Source of the DNA: JANRLT01 sp041736895
GTDB taxonomy: Bacteria; Planctomycetota; Planctomycetia; Pirellulales; JALHPA01
Reading direction: 5' to 3'
Length of the DNA: 64,000 nucleotides
Assembly: GCA_041736895.1 (NCBI GenBank)
Contig: JBGSSS010000204.1
Coordinates: 1-64,000 of the forward strand
Made by a program: the position numbers and the translations under genes. The notes under the pieces are model-generated. The model worked only from the letters and a program-made list of their open reading frames with translations, was not told where the DNA came from and ran no database searches. Shown here piece after piece: positions 25,537-33,662 of this stretch (position 1 is the stretch's first letter; each line of letters starts with the position of its first letter).

Positions 25537-26789
25537 GTCTTGACAAGAACGAATCATCTAATACGACGCGTGGAGAAACGACGCACGCCGTCGATTGCTG
25601 GCCCTGCGGCACGCCCAAGCACAAACCGGCGGAGAATCCGGTTGTCGCTTCCAATGAAAATCCAGTCGCTGAGACGAAGTCAAAATTGCTAAGCGGCGAA
25701 GCCGTGGGTAGTCATGCGAGTCATCCATGCGGTGGAAATCGAGCTACGGAATTCTCTGCTGACAAAGCGAATCCCGAGAAGCTCGACTCGCTGACGCTCG
25801 ATCGACGAACATTACTCGTCGGCGCAGGGGCTGTCGCAGTCGCGGCGGGGAGTTACAACCTTTGGGCTAACACCTCTGGGCCACGGGCTTCGGTCTTTGT
25901 CGCGCGTAATCAGCGATACGACGGACAGTTGGAGACGACGATCCGCGATGGCTTGCTCGCCAGCGGGTTCGACGCAAGTTGGGTGCGCGGGCGGCGTGTG
26001 TTGTTGAAGCCGAACCTGGTCGAGCCATCGCGGTTGTCGCCGCAGATGACGACGCACCCGCGAGTGATCCTCGCCGTGGCCGAAGTTTTTCTGCGCTGGG
26101 GCGCAACGGTTATTGTCGGCGAAGGGCCCGGCCATGTCCGCGACACCGAAAACGCGCTTTACGAGTCTGGCTTGGCCGAAGCCCTCGATGACGCGCGCCT
26201 AAAGTTCATCGATCTCAATTACGAAGAGACGGCCTGGCTGCCGAATCGGGGCAACGCGTGCAAACTCGCCGGGTTTCACTTCCCCAAGAGCGTGGTCGAG
26301 GCCGACCTGCTCGTCTCGATCCCCAAGATGAAGACGCACCACTGGGTCGGCTTCACCGCGTCGCTGAAAAACTTTTACGGCGTTATCCCCGGCATCCGTT
26401 ACGGCTGGCCGAAGAACGTCCTACATCACAACGGCATCCCCGAAACGATCTTCGACATCAACGCGAGCATCCCCCGCGCGATCGGCATCGTCGATGGCAT
26501 CGAATGCATGGAAGGCGATGGACCGATCCTCGGTACGCCCAAGCCGATGGGCTTGCTCCTGATGGGGACGAACCTCACGGCGCTCGATGCGACCGTCGCG
26601 CGGATCATGGGTTTGAAACCCGAGTTAGTCAGTTACCTGCAATTGTTCGCCGACAAATTCGGCCCCATTGCCGATAGCCGCATCGAACAGCGAGGCGAAG
26701 ATTGGCGGCCGATGGTCAACCCGTTCAAGGTTCTCGACGAACCGCACCTGCGCGAGTTGACGACGCAAAAGGCGCAGTTGATTACATAA
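25533..26789 (+). CDS. DUF362 domain protein with N-terminal extension
   Basis: DUF362 is a family of uncertain function, often linked to redox or membrane processes. The 418-residue protein has a polar 85-residue N-terminal extension containing CWPC (22-25). It then has an RR-hydrophobic segment (LDRRTLLVGAGAVAVAAGS, about 90-105) that could be a Tat signal or anchor, and then the DUF362 domain: VLLKPNLVEPS, GEGPGHVRDTE, LVSIPKMKTHHWVGFTASLK, and GIVDGIECMEGDGP. A signal so far from the N-terminus is unusual. It is coupled to the toroid gene upstream (ATGA overlap) and 2 bases before the YfhO-like gene. Confidence 0.8.
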   Translation: MSLDKNESSNTTRGETTHAVDCWPCGTPKHKPAENPVVASNENPVAETKSKLLSGEAVGSHASHPCGGNRATEFSADKANPEKLDSLTLDRRTLLVGAGAVAVAAGSYNLWANTSGPRASVFVARNQRYDGQLETTIRDGLLASGFDASWVRGRRVLLKPNLVEPSRLSPQMTTHPRVILAVAEVFLRWGATVIVGEGPGHVRDTENALYESGLAEALDDARLKFIDLNYEETAWLPNRGNACKLAGFHFPKSVVEADLLVSIPKMKTHHWVGFTASLKNFYGVIPGIRYGWPKNVLHHNGIPETIFDINASIPRAIGIVDGIECMEGDGPILGTPKPMGLLLMGTNLTALDATVARIMGLKPELVSYLQLFADKFGPIADSRIEQRGEDWRPMVNPFKVLDEPHLRELTTQKAQLIT

Positions 26790-26791
26790 CG

Positions 26792-29146
26792 ATGAATCTT
26801 GTTCCACAACACGACGAACAAACCCCGCCGGCCGAATGGCATGGCGGCGTGGCGGAGCATGCGTTAGAAACCCGCAGCGTTAGCCAGGGCATCAAAGTAA
26901 ACGACGCGAATTCAAAAACAGACGACAAGCAGCTTTCGTCAACAACTCAAGTAATTTGGCTCTGGTTGACACTTTGGTCACTGCTGTTGCTGCCGCTGGT
27001 AATGGGCCTCATACCAATTGCGGACGATCTCGGCGCCTATCATTGGCCGCTGCGCTCGTTTTATCACTCGTCGTTACAGTCGGGCGACGACTGGACATGG
27101 TGCCCCTGGATTTTCGGCGGGTATCATCTGCAAGGCGAAGGTCAAATCGGCGGCGATCATCCGCTGCATCAGTTACTCTACCGTGTCTTCCCGTTACCGA
27201 TTGCGATTGGACTTGAGAGTTGGTGGGCTTACCCCGCAACCTTCTTCGGCATGTGGTGGTGGCTGCGGCAGATGCGATTTTCTCGCGTTGCCAGCCAAAC
27301 AGCCGCGCTCGCGTTTAGTTTCTGCGGCTACATGTCGCTGCGTTTTGTGCACACCAACGCGATTCAGGTAATCGCGCATCTGCCTTGGTTGTTAGGTTGT
27401 TTAACGTGGCTTGAACATCGTGCGCGACGCTCCATGGCGCTACGTTCGATACTAGCGCCGATTATTTGCAGCGCTTTACTCACGGGCTCGCAGTTACTAC
27501 TCGGTTATCCGCAGTACGTCGTATTTACATTGATTGCCGAAGCCCTGTGGCTTGCGACGCTGATGCAGCGTTCGCCTAAGCTCCGTCGTACGCTGGCCTT
27601 GAGTTGGCTGACCGCAAAAGGTCTCGGAATTCTGCTGGGTGCCGCGCAAGTTATGCCCACGCTGGAATACTTGACGCTTTCCGAACGCGCGAACTGGACT
27701 ACGGAACAAATGTTCGAAGGTTCTTGGCCGCTGCTAAATCTTTCACAGCTTGTCGCGCCGTATTTGTTTAAGACTCGCGTCGTTGGCCAGAACACGCACG
27801 AACTGACCATCTTCGTCGGTCTGACGACCGTCGTTCTGGCCCTCGTGGGACTCGTGCAGCGGCCGCAAAAATCGTTGCAACCTGTTAAAGCTTTCGCCGT
27901 GTTGCTTTGCTGCGCCGGCTTACTGCTTGCCCTCGGGCAGGATAGCCCGCTGGCGGCGGCGCTACCGTATATTCCTGTGTGGAATCGCTTTCGGTTTCCG
28001 TGCCGCGCGACACTCTTGCTCTGTCTAGGAGTTGTTTTACTTGCGGCGCTCGGCATGCAGCACCTTTCCACGCGCACAAGGAAGACTCGCGAAGACAAGG
28101 CTCCGCAAAAGCTGCCGCAGCGAGCTTGGACGTTGTTCACGATCTTGTTGTCCGTCAGCGTCGCACTACCAATATATGCGGCTTTGCAATGGCCGCAATT
28201 TGTCTCCGCAGCAACTTGGCAATGGTGGGCTGCACCACTGTTGTTGAGCGTGGTTTTTTTGGCCGTTTGGCGGTGGCCATTTTCCAGCAAAGCCTTGGGT
28301 TGCTTCACCTTGATGTTAGGCGTCGAATTGGTTTACTACGCCGCGAGTTACCCGCATTGGCAACAGTGGGAATTTTCGATCTGGCGCAGCTGGTCAACGG
28401 TGGAATCGAATGATCATCAATCGTCCTACGCACAACCAAGATTCGTCCCGCTGAATGCAGTGCGTAGCAATAGCAACATCGATATTGATGTGCTCAGCTG
28501 TCGCAAAGACCAGCGTCATCATAGCGCCCCAACGGCCCAGATCGACGGCTATGCCGGCGTTCGTCCGCAGCGGCGATTGACTTACGACTTGCAACATCCG
28601 AATGCCCTGTGCGCGGCTGGAGTCACTCATGGACGAAAGCCATGGGATTACAAATCAAGAAGTACTGAGGAAGAAATTTGCCTCAACCCTATTAATCGCG
28701 CTGAGTTAGTGGCCGAGACACGTGTCAGTAATGATCCGGCTCGAGATCTCGAACAGATCGATGTGCTGCAGCAAGCCCTCGTGGAAACGGACCAGCACTT
28801 GGCCGCACCTTCGGCCAGCGATGTCTTAAAGCTGAATCTCACCGGCGATGGTCCGGGCCGCCTGGCTTTCAACCTCGATACCAACCGCGATGTTCTCCTC
28901 GTCACCACCGAGAGCTTTCATCCCGGCTGGCACGCGCGCGTCGATGGCGCGGACGTTCCGGCCTTGCGGGTCAATGGGGATTTTCTGGGCGTGCGGATTC
29001 CAGCGGCTGCTCAGCGAGTCGAGTGTTACTTTTCGGACAACTGGCATGCGGTTGGCCGTTGGATCAGTCTCGGTAGCCTAGGGTTGCTAGGACTTGTTTT
29101 CTGTTGGTCGCGCACGCGCGCCGTAGCACGGGCATCTTGCCCGTGA
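26792..29146 (+). CDS. YfhO-like polytopic membrane protein
   Basis: A 784-residue membrane protein with about a dozen helices and a C-terminal soluble domain, resembling the YfhO/GT-C-like family of putative glycosyl or lipid-sugar transferases. The family-like block is ALLTGSQLLLGYPQYVVFTLIAE near residue 230, with DDLGAYHWPLRSFYH in the first outer loop. The C-terminal block ESFHPGWHARVDGADVPALRVNGDFLGVRIPA is typical of these proteins. The start ATG 26792 is 2 bases past the DUF362 stop. The last codons (about AVARASCP) and the TGA lie inside a hairpin repeat at 29123-29145. Confidence 0.7.
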   Translation: MNLVPQHDEQTPPAEWHGGVAEHALETRSVSQGIKVNDANSKTDDKQLSSTTQVIWLWLTLWSLLLLPLVMGLIPIADDLGAYHWPLRSFYHSSLQSGDDWTWCPWIFGGYHLQGEGQIGGDHPLHQLLYRVFPLPIAIGLESWWAYPATFFGMWWWLRQMRFSRVASQTAALAFSFCGYMSLRFVHTNAIQVIAHLPWLLGCLTWLEHRARRSMALRSILAPIICSALLTGSQLLLGYPQYVVFTLIAEALWLATLMQRSPKLRRTLALSWLTAKGLGILLGAAQVMPTLEYLTLSERANWTTEQMFEGSWPLLNLSQLVAPYLFKTRVVGQNTHELTIFVGLTTVVLALVGLVQRPQKSLQPVKAFAVLLCCAGLLLALGQDSPLAAALPYIPVWNRFRFPCRATLLLCLGVVLLAALGMQHLSTRTRKTREDKAPQKLPQRAWTLFTILLSVSVALPIYAALQWPQFVSAATWQWWAAPLLLSVVFLAVWRWPFSSKALGCFTLMLGVELVYYAASYPHWQQWEFSIWRSWSTVESNDHQSSYAQPRFVPLNAVRSNSNIDIDVLSCRKDQRHHSAPTAQIDGYAGVRPQRRLTYDLQHPNALCAAGVTHGRKPWDYKSRSTEEEICLNPINRAELVAETRVSNDPARDLEQIDVLQQALVETDQHLAAPSASDVLKLNLTGDGPGRLAFNLDTNRDVLLVTTESFHPGWHARVDGADVPALRVNGDFLGVRIPAAAQRVECYFSDNWHAVGRWISLGSLGLLGLVFCWSRTRAVARASCP

Positions 29147-29176
29147 GGCAGCTTGGGCTGGAAGCCCAAGATACGG
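29123..29176. repeat. Tandem hairpins spanning the YfhO-like stop codon
   Basis: GTAG then CACGGGCA-TCT-TGCCCGTG (29127-29145), followed by CTTGGGCT-GGA-AGCCCAAG (29152-29170). The TGA at 29144-29146 lies in the right arm of the first hairpin. Read in another frame the block gives STGILPVRQLG, a string I know as a common spurious translation of planctomycete repeats. Confidence 0.8.
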
Positions 29177-29196
29177 CATTACCAAGGGTTGGCCCG

Positions 29197-30489
29197 ATGA
29201 AGAAGTATTCCCAACGCTACGAATTGCCCTCGGGGCAGTACCCCGCTGAACAATTACCCGCGCGTCCGCCGCTCGAACAATGCACGATCAGTGTCGTGCT
29301 GCCGGTCTATAACGAGGCAGAAGTTCTAGCGAATCTTTGTAAACAGGTTCATTGCGCCCTGAAAGATCTCGGCGCGCAGCGCGAAATCATCTTCGTCAAC
29401 GACGGCTCGCGTGATGCGAGTCCGCAAATTCTCGATCAACTCTCGAAGAAGTATCCCGAAGTTCGCGTGGTTCATTTCTCGCGCAACTTCGGCCATCAAG
29501 CGGCCGTGCAAGCGGGTCTAGCGCATGCCCGCGGCGATGCGGTTGTGCTGATGGACAGCGATATGCAGGATAGCCCGCGGGCGATTCTGCGCTTCGTCGC
29601 CGAATGGCAGAAGGGCTACGACGTCGTCTACGCGACGCGGACCGAACGGAAAGAAAAATGGTGGAAGGTCGCCCTTTTCAACGGGTTTCATCGCCTACTG
29701 AGCAGCGTCGCGACGGTCCGCATTCCGCAAGATGCGGGCAACTTTGGTTTGATGGACGCACGCGTCGTGCGGCAATTGATGACGCTCGAAGAGCGCGACC
29801 GGTATCTGCCGGGATTGCGTTCCTGGGTCGGATTTCGGCAGACCGGCATCACCGTCGAACGACTCGCGCGTTATGACGCGCAGCCGCGCGTCTCGCTCCG
29901 CGGGCTGTGGCGATTGGCGAAGACGGCGATCTTTTCGTTTTCGTCGCTGCCGCTGACCGTGTTCTACGCGATCGGGTATGGTGCACTGGCGCTTTTTTTC
30001 TGCTTGGCGTTTTATGCTCTCGGTTGCCGGTTCATCACCGACACAGCGATTCCTGGTTGGACGACGCATGTCTTGACCGGCAGTTTCTTCGGCGCGCTCA
30101 ACGCGCTGGGGATCAGCATGCTCGGCGAATACGCGGTCCGGATTTATGATCAAGTTCGCAACCGGCCGCTGTACCTGGTCGATCGGCTGGTCAATTTCCA
30201 GTCCCCTGCCCTGCCCCCGCGTGCTGCGCGACAGGAATCGCTTGAATCGAATTTTGAAACGCGAGCCACGGTTTATGAAACCCGTGAGTCGCAGCGTCAG
30301 CCGGCCGCGATGATCCGCCGCGAATGGTCGGCCACGGTTGATCCGAACAATGCGCCGACGCTCGCGGAGTTGCTGCGCGAATCCGACGATCTGTTGAACG
30401 AGCCTTGCCCGTTCGCGCGGCGTGAGGAAGATCGGCTTAATTACGAATGTCAGGAAGAGGCCCAATTGCGGCTGGCGACGTTCGAGTAG
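29197..30489 (+). CDS. Family 2 glycosyltransferase, polyprenyl-phosphate type
   Basis: Likely transfers a sugar from a nucleotide donor to polyprenyl phosphate (DPM1/GtrB-like), making the donor for GT-C enzymes such as those nearby. From MKKYSQRYELPSG (29197) it has 430 residues. It has ISVVLPVYNEAEVL at the start of the GT-A domain, the DxD-like MDSDMQDSP, and DAGNFGLMDARVV. Two C-terminal helices lie near 258-285 and 300-325, then a charged tail of about 90 residues. Upstream in-frame codons from 29104 translate the repeat and are rejected. The TAG stop opens another hairpin repeat. Confidence 0.85.
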   Translation: MKKYSQRYELPSGQYPAEQLPARPPLEQCTISVVLPVYNEAEVLANLCKQVHCALKDLGAQREIIFVNDGSRDASPQILDQLSKKYPEVRVVHFSRNFGHQAAVQAGLAHARGDAVVLMDSDMQDSPRAILRFVAEWQKGYDVVYATRTERKEKWWKVALFNGFHRLLSSVATVRIPQDAGNFGLMDARVVRQLMTLEERDRYLPGLRSWVGFRQTGITVERLARYDAQPRVSLRGLWRLAKTAIFSFSSLPLTVFYAIGYGALALFFCLAFYALGCRFITDTAIPGWTTHVLTGSFFGALNALGISMLGEYAVRIYDQVRNRPLYLVDRLVNFQSPALPPRAARQESLESNFETRATVYETRESQRQPAAMIRREWSATVDPNNAPTLAELLRESDDLLNEPCPFARREEDRLNYECQEEAQLRLATFE

Positions 30490-30512
30490 CACGAAGCCAT
30501 GCTTCGTGCGTC
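30486..30512 (+). repeat. GTAG hairpin on the stop codon of the GT2 gene
   Basis: GTAG then GCACGAAGC-CAT-GCTTCGTGC (30488-30509 region). The TAG at 30487-30489 is the stop of the glycosyltransferase. It has the same edges as 4171 but different stem bases with pairing kept. Confidence 0.8.
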
Positions 30513-30662
30513 AAGATGGCTGTCGCAGCAGAGTGTGTCGGTTATTGGAGTATATTCTGTTCATACTCGTAGCATTGGTGAAGCGTTACTTGGTATAAGT
30601 AATTTCTTCGTAAGCCAAACAGTTCTTGCAGCCACTTGAAACTCGACTGTTCTTTATTTCTC

Positions 30663-30727
30663 GCTCGAAGCATGGCTTCGAGCTACGGATTACCTTTTTC
30701 TCGTTCGTAGCAATGGCTACGAGCTAC
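30663..30727 (-). repeat. Two hairpins upstream of rdgB
   Basis: GCTCGAAGC-ATG-GCTTCGAGC (30663-30683) and CGTAGC-CAATG-like loop-GCTACG (30706-30721), each followed by GCTAC. On the minus strand both read GTAGC + stem + CCAT + stem, so they are inverted relative to the copy at 30486. They end 5 bases before the rdgB start. Confidence 0.75.
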
Positions 30728-30731
30728 TGTC

Positions 30732-31337
30732 ATGGAACTCGTGCTGGGAACGCACAATGTCAAGAAGCGCGGCGAACTGGTTGACCTGCTTGCGCCTTTT
30801 GGAATCACGCTGAAAACGCTCGCCGATATTCCCAACGCGCTGACCGTTGCTGAAACGGGCACGACGTTCGCCGCTAACGCCGCACTCAAAGCCGGCGAAC
30901 AAGCCCGGCATCTGCAACGCTGGGTTCTCGGCGAAGACAGCGGTCTCTGTGTCGAGACGCTCGGCGGCGCGCCGGGGGTTTACTCCGCCCGCTTTTCCGG
31001 TCCCGACGCGACCGATGCGAAGAACAACGAACTCCTGATGGCAAAACTCGCCGGCATCCCCGCCGAGAAGCGCACAGCCTATTATGTTTGTAGTGCCGCG
31101 CTCGCCGATCCGACAGGTGCGATCCGCGCCACGGCCGAAGCCCGCTGCCACGGCGTCTTGCGCACCGAACCGAGCGGTGCGGGCGGATTCGGCTACGATC
31201 CGTACTTCGAAGTTCGCGAATACCACCGGACTTTTGCCGAACTCGGCGCAACGGTCAAGACCGTGCTTAGCCACCGTGCCCGGGCGATCCGCGAGATGCT
31301 GCCGCTCATTTTGCGGAACTTGACGGCTGACTCTTAG
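30732..31337 (+). CDS. rdgB: Non-canonical purine NTP pyrophosphatase RdgB/HAM1
   Basis: Hydrolyses ITP, XTP and dITP to monophosphates, cleansing the nucleotide pool. The 201-residue protein has the start block LVLGTHNVKKRGEL, VAETGTTFAANAALKA, the catalytic GEDSGLCVETLGGAPGVYSAR, and GAGGFGYDPYFEV followed by TFAEL, then LSHRARAI. All the key acidic residues of the HAM1 family are present. It is preceded by paired hairpin repeats and followed after about 90 bases by a small membrane protein gene. Confidence 0.95.
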   Translation: MELVLGTHNVKKRGELVDLLAPFGITLKTLADIPNALTVAETGTTFAANAALKAGEQARHLQRWVLGEDSGLCVETLGGAPGVYSARFSGPDATDAKNNELLMAKLAGIPAEKRTAYYVCSAALADPTGAIRATAEARCHGVLRTEPSGAGGFGYDPYFEVREYHRTFAELGATVKTVLSHRARAIREMLPLILRNLTADS

Positions 31338-31380
31338 AGACGGCTTATTGTAAAATGTGAGACCTTGGAGGGCGTGGCGT

Positions 31381-31414
31381 GGTTCATCCAAAGTCTTACG
31401 ACTTTGGCTACTGG
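31381..31414 (-). repeat. Hairpin repeat upstream of the small membrane protein gene
   Basis: CCAAAGTC-TTAC-GACTTTGG (31388-31407) with flanks GGTTCAT and CTAC. On the minus strand it reads GTAGCC + stem + GTAA + stem + GGATGAACC. Nearly the same stem occurs at 13226-13245 in the tad locus, 18 kb away. Confidence 0.8.
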
Positions 31415-31427
31415 CGGAAAGGAACGA

Positions 31428-31790
31428 ATGCGGTATTGGCCGTGGTTGTTAGCGCTGTTGATCTTGATCCTGGGCGAAGTAGCCCTGGTCGCATGGCTGC
31501 GTGACAGCCGCCAGACATGGATCGACAACAACTCGACCAAAGCGGCGGTCGATAGCTGGAAACAGTATCAAAAAGACGCCGCCAAACAAGACGGGAAAGC
31601 TGGCTCTGGTCCCGTGAAACGGACCGTTCCCAAAAGCCCCGAACCGCCGTTTGTCGTTCTCTTGCGCGATCACTTCGGCGTCGTCCAAGCGGCGGCCGTG
31701 GTGTTTAGCGCTGTCCTGTATCTATTCGCGCTGATTCTGATTCGAGGGTTGCTGATCGCGCAGAAAAACGAGCAGAAGAGCAAGCCGTAG
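31428..31790 (+). CDS. Small membrane protein of unknown function
   Basis: Not recognised. The 120-residue protein has two hydrophobic segments (LLALLILILGEVALVAWL near 6-23 and VVQAAAVVFSAVLYLFALILI near 85-105) flanking a basic linker rich in K, D and Q. I use ATG 31428, which has AAAGGA about 6 bases upstream; earlier in-frame codons from 31365 only translate a hairpin repeat. Its TAG stop is the first three bases of the inverted-repeat unit at 31788-31914. Confidence 0.6.
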   Translation: MRYWPWLLALLILILGEVALVAWLRDSRQTWIDNNSTKAAVDSWKQYQKDAAKQDGKAGSGPVKRTVPKSPEPPFVVLLRDHFGVVQAAAVVFSAVLYLFALILIRGLLIAQKNEQKSKP

Positions 31791-31914
31791 GCCCGGCTGT
31801 GCCGGGCAAACGCAGGACGCTGACAGCAGATTCGATCTTGCATGCCAAGCAGTTTAGTTCGCAAGGCGATTTCGTATTCGAGCGTTTGCTCTTTGTGCGG
31901 CACAGCCGCACCTA
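31788..31914. repeat. TAG-capped inverted-repeat unit between convergent genes
   Basis: A 127-base unit: TAG then GCCCGGC-TGT-GCCGGGC-AAACGC on the left and, read from the other strand, TAG then GTGCGGC-TGT-GCCGCAC-AAAG...CAAACGC on the right. The two ends differ at CC/GG versus TG/CA in the stem, a clean compensatory change. Both flanking genes stop at the terminal TAG. The centre (about 31810-31885) has no recognised content. Confidence 0.85.
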
Positions 31915-33432
31915 CGGGAACTTGAGTCCATATTTCTGCTTTAGCTCCGCGGCGACCTTGGCTTTTTCCGCGAGCATCTGATTCCAGACGCCGTCGCGTT
32001 CGTCGACGCTTTTGTCAATCGCGTCTTGCTGGGCAATGCGGACTTCTTGGATATTGCTCGTGACTTCCCACGGGGCGGGAACGTACCCCAGTCCTGTGTA
32101 GACGCCGCCGGGTCCCCAAGTGTTCACATTCCACTTGTAGACCACTTTGTTGCCAAGCCGATCGACTTGGACCGGCACCCCGCGCAGTGACGAAGCCAGC
32201 GATTGCAACCCGCCGGCGATATAGCTGGCGTATTGGACAGCAATAGGATCGACATTGGTTATGGGGAAGTTTTGAATTTTGGTCGCATAGGTATCGTGCC
32301 ACGTCGCCGTACGGTCGTACTCCTTGGCCCGGCGATTCAGGATTTGCAAATCCTTCACCGTGTTGTTGACGAGTTCAAAGTATTTCAACGTCGCGTGGCC
32401 CATATCCGACGGCGCTACCGGTTTGGGCGGGTTCTTTTTCACATACTCGGGATTCGGCTTATATTCCGAGGGATGAACAGAAATCGGCGTCAGAATCAGC
32501 GTCATCAACCGCCGCAGGCCCGGATCGCTCAGCGGCATGACCAACGAAACCGATTGTCCCTCGACCTTGACCGTAGCCCCGCTGAGATCGTCGATCCTCG
32601 CACCGGCATCATCAAGCAACTCGATCAAAAGCGGCTTCAGGTGTTCGGCCACCGGTCCCGGAGTGCCGACGAAGTCGAACGCCACGGCCGCATTGATTTG
32701 TGTATCGACATCAATGGCCAGCCGCATCCCTCGCAGCTTGAGCAATAACGCCGTCAAAGCTTTAACATCTTCCTGCTTCCCTTTCAACGCGGCAGAATGC
32801 TGCACGCGATTCGCCAGCATCGCCGGATCAAAGAAATCGGTCAGGTCGATCGCGTACAGAACATGGGCCCGATATTTGGCCGTGACTTCTTGAATGTATT
32901 TGGAGTAGGTCGGTGTACCGCCGCCCCCGAGCGCGTTGAACCAACGCGAGATGCTTTGACGATTTGGGGGACTCATGACGCCGACGATGTCGGGTGTCAC
33001 TTGCGTGATGTAATAACGATCGGATCGCCACACGGTAAACTTACCTACCTGATCCGCGACGACCTGCTCGGCGGGGAGAACTTTGTCGAGCGACATCCCC
33101 GCAGGCTCTGGAGCGAGGGCCACAGATTGGATCGGTCCTTGCCCGAGCGAGCGAATATCCGTCCCACGAACCAACGTCTCGACCCAGCCGGGAACGCGGC
33201 CCGATCCGGCGAGGAAATTCGCCTCTTGATGTTCCTTCCAACCTTCGGCGATCGCTCGCGGCGACTTCATCAACTCGTCGATGCGAATGATCGAAACCGA
33301 ATTGATATTGTTCGGCAGCAGTTTGAGCAACTCCGGAACCCGATCGGCCGCCGAAGCGAAAGGACAGCTCAGCAAAACGGCCGTGACTAGCAAGCCAAAC
33401 TGGCGCAGAACCAAACCACAAATCGTCGTCAT
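31912..33432 (-). CDS. Secreted protein of unknown function
   Basis: Not recognised. The 506-residue protein has a signal peptide (LRQFGLLVTAVLLSCPFASAADR, cleavage near residue 29) and then a soluble domain beginning VPELLKLLPNNINSVSIIRIDELMKSP. That opening resembles secreted planctomycete proteins that start with a statement-like hydrophobic beta block. No catalytic motif or metal-site pattern stands out. The C-terminus is charged (ERDGVWNQMLAEKAKVAAEL). It converges on the small membrane protein gene and takes its TAG stop from the shared repeat unit. Confidence 0.65.
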   Translation of the reverse strand: MTTICGLVLRQFGLLVTAVLLSCPFASAADRVPELLKLLPNNINSVSIIRIDELMKSPRAIAEGWKEHQEANFLAGSGRVPGWVETLVRGTDIRSLGQGPIQSVALAPEPAGMSLDKVLPAEQVVADQVGKFTVWRSDRYYITQVTPDIVGVMSPPNRQSISRWFNALGGGGTPTYSKYIQEVTAKYRAHVLYAIDLTDFFDPAMLANRVQHSAALKGKQEDVKALTALLLKLRGMRLAIDVDTQINAAVAFDFVGTPGPVAEHLKPLLIELLDDAGARIDDLSGATVKVEGQSVSLVMPLSDPGLRRLMTLILTPISVHPSEYKPNPEYVKKNPPKPVAPSDMGHATLKYFELVNNTVKDLQILNRRAKEYDRTATWHDTYATKIQNFPITNVDPIAVQYASYIAGGLQSLASSLRGVPVQVDRLGNKVVYKWNVNTWGPGGVYTGLGYVPAPWEVTSNIQEVRIAQQDAIDKSVDERDGVWNQMLAEKAKVAAELKQKYGLKFP

Positions 33433-33662
33433 GATGTTCGCCGGGGAAGTAAAGTGTTAATGCCCGAATCGTTGGGATTTCGTATAAAGAAAGAGACCGT
33501 CCTCTGATTGTAATCAAACTCGCAGGCCCGCGAAACTATGGCGCATTTTTGCACGCATGGACTGAACGGTGGGGGGGTGGCCTGCTGGATTTGGCTGATT
33601 CGCCTAATCGATAACCTTTGCCATTGAAACGGTTTGCTACGCCATTCTTCTGGGGTTAAATC

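Noticed and set aside
29104..29196. N-terminal extension of the GT2 protein containing STGILPV
   Set aside because: These codons translate the tandem hairpin repeat; the real start is ATG 29197.
31365..31427. N-terminal extension of the small membrane protein
   Set aside because: The codons translate the hairpin at 31388-31407; ATG 31428 has a ribosome-binding site.
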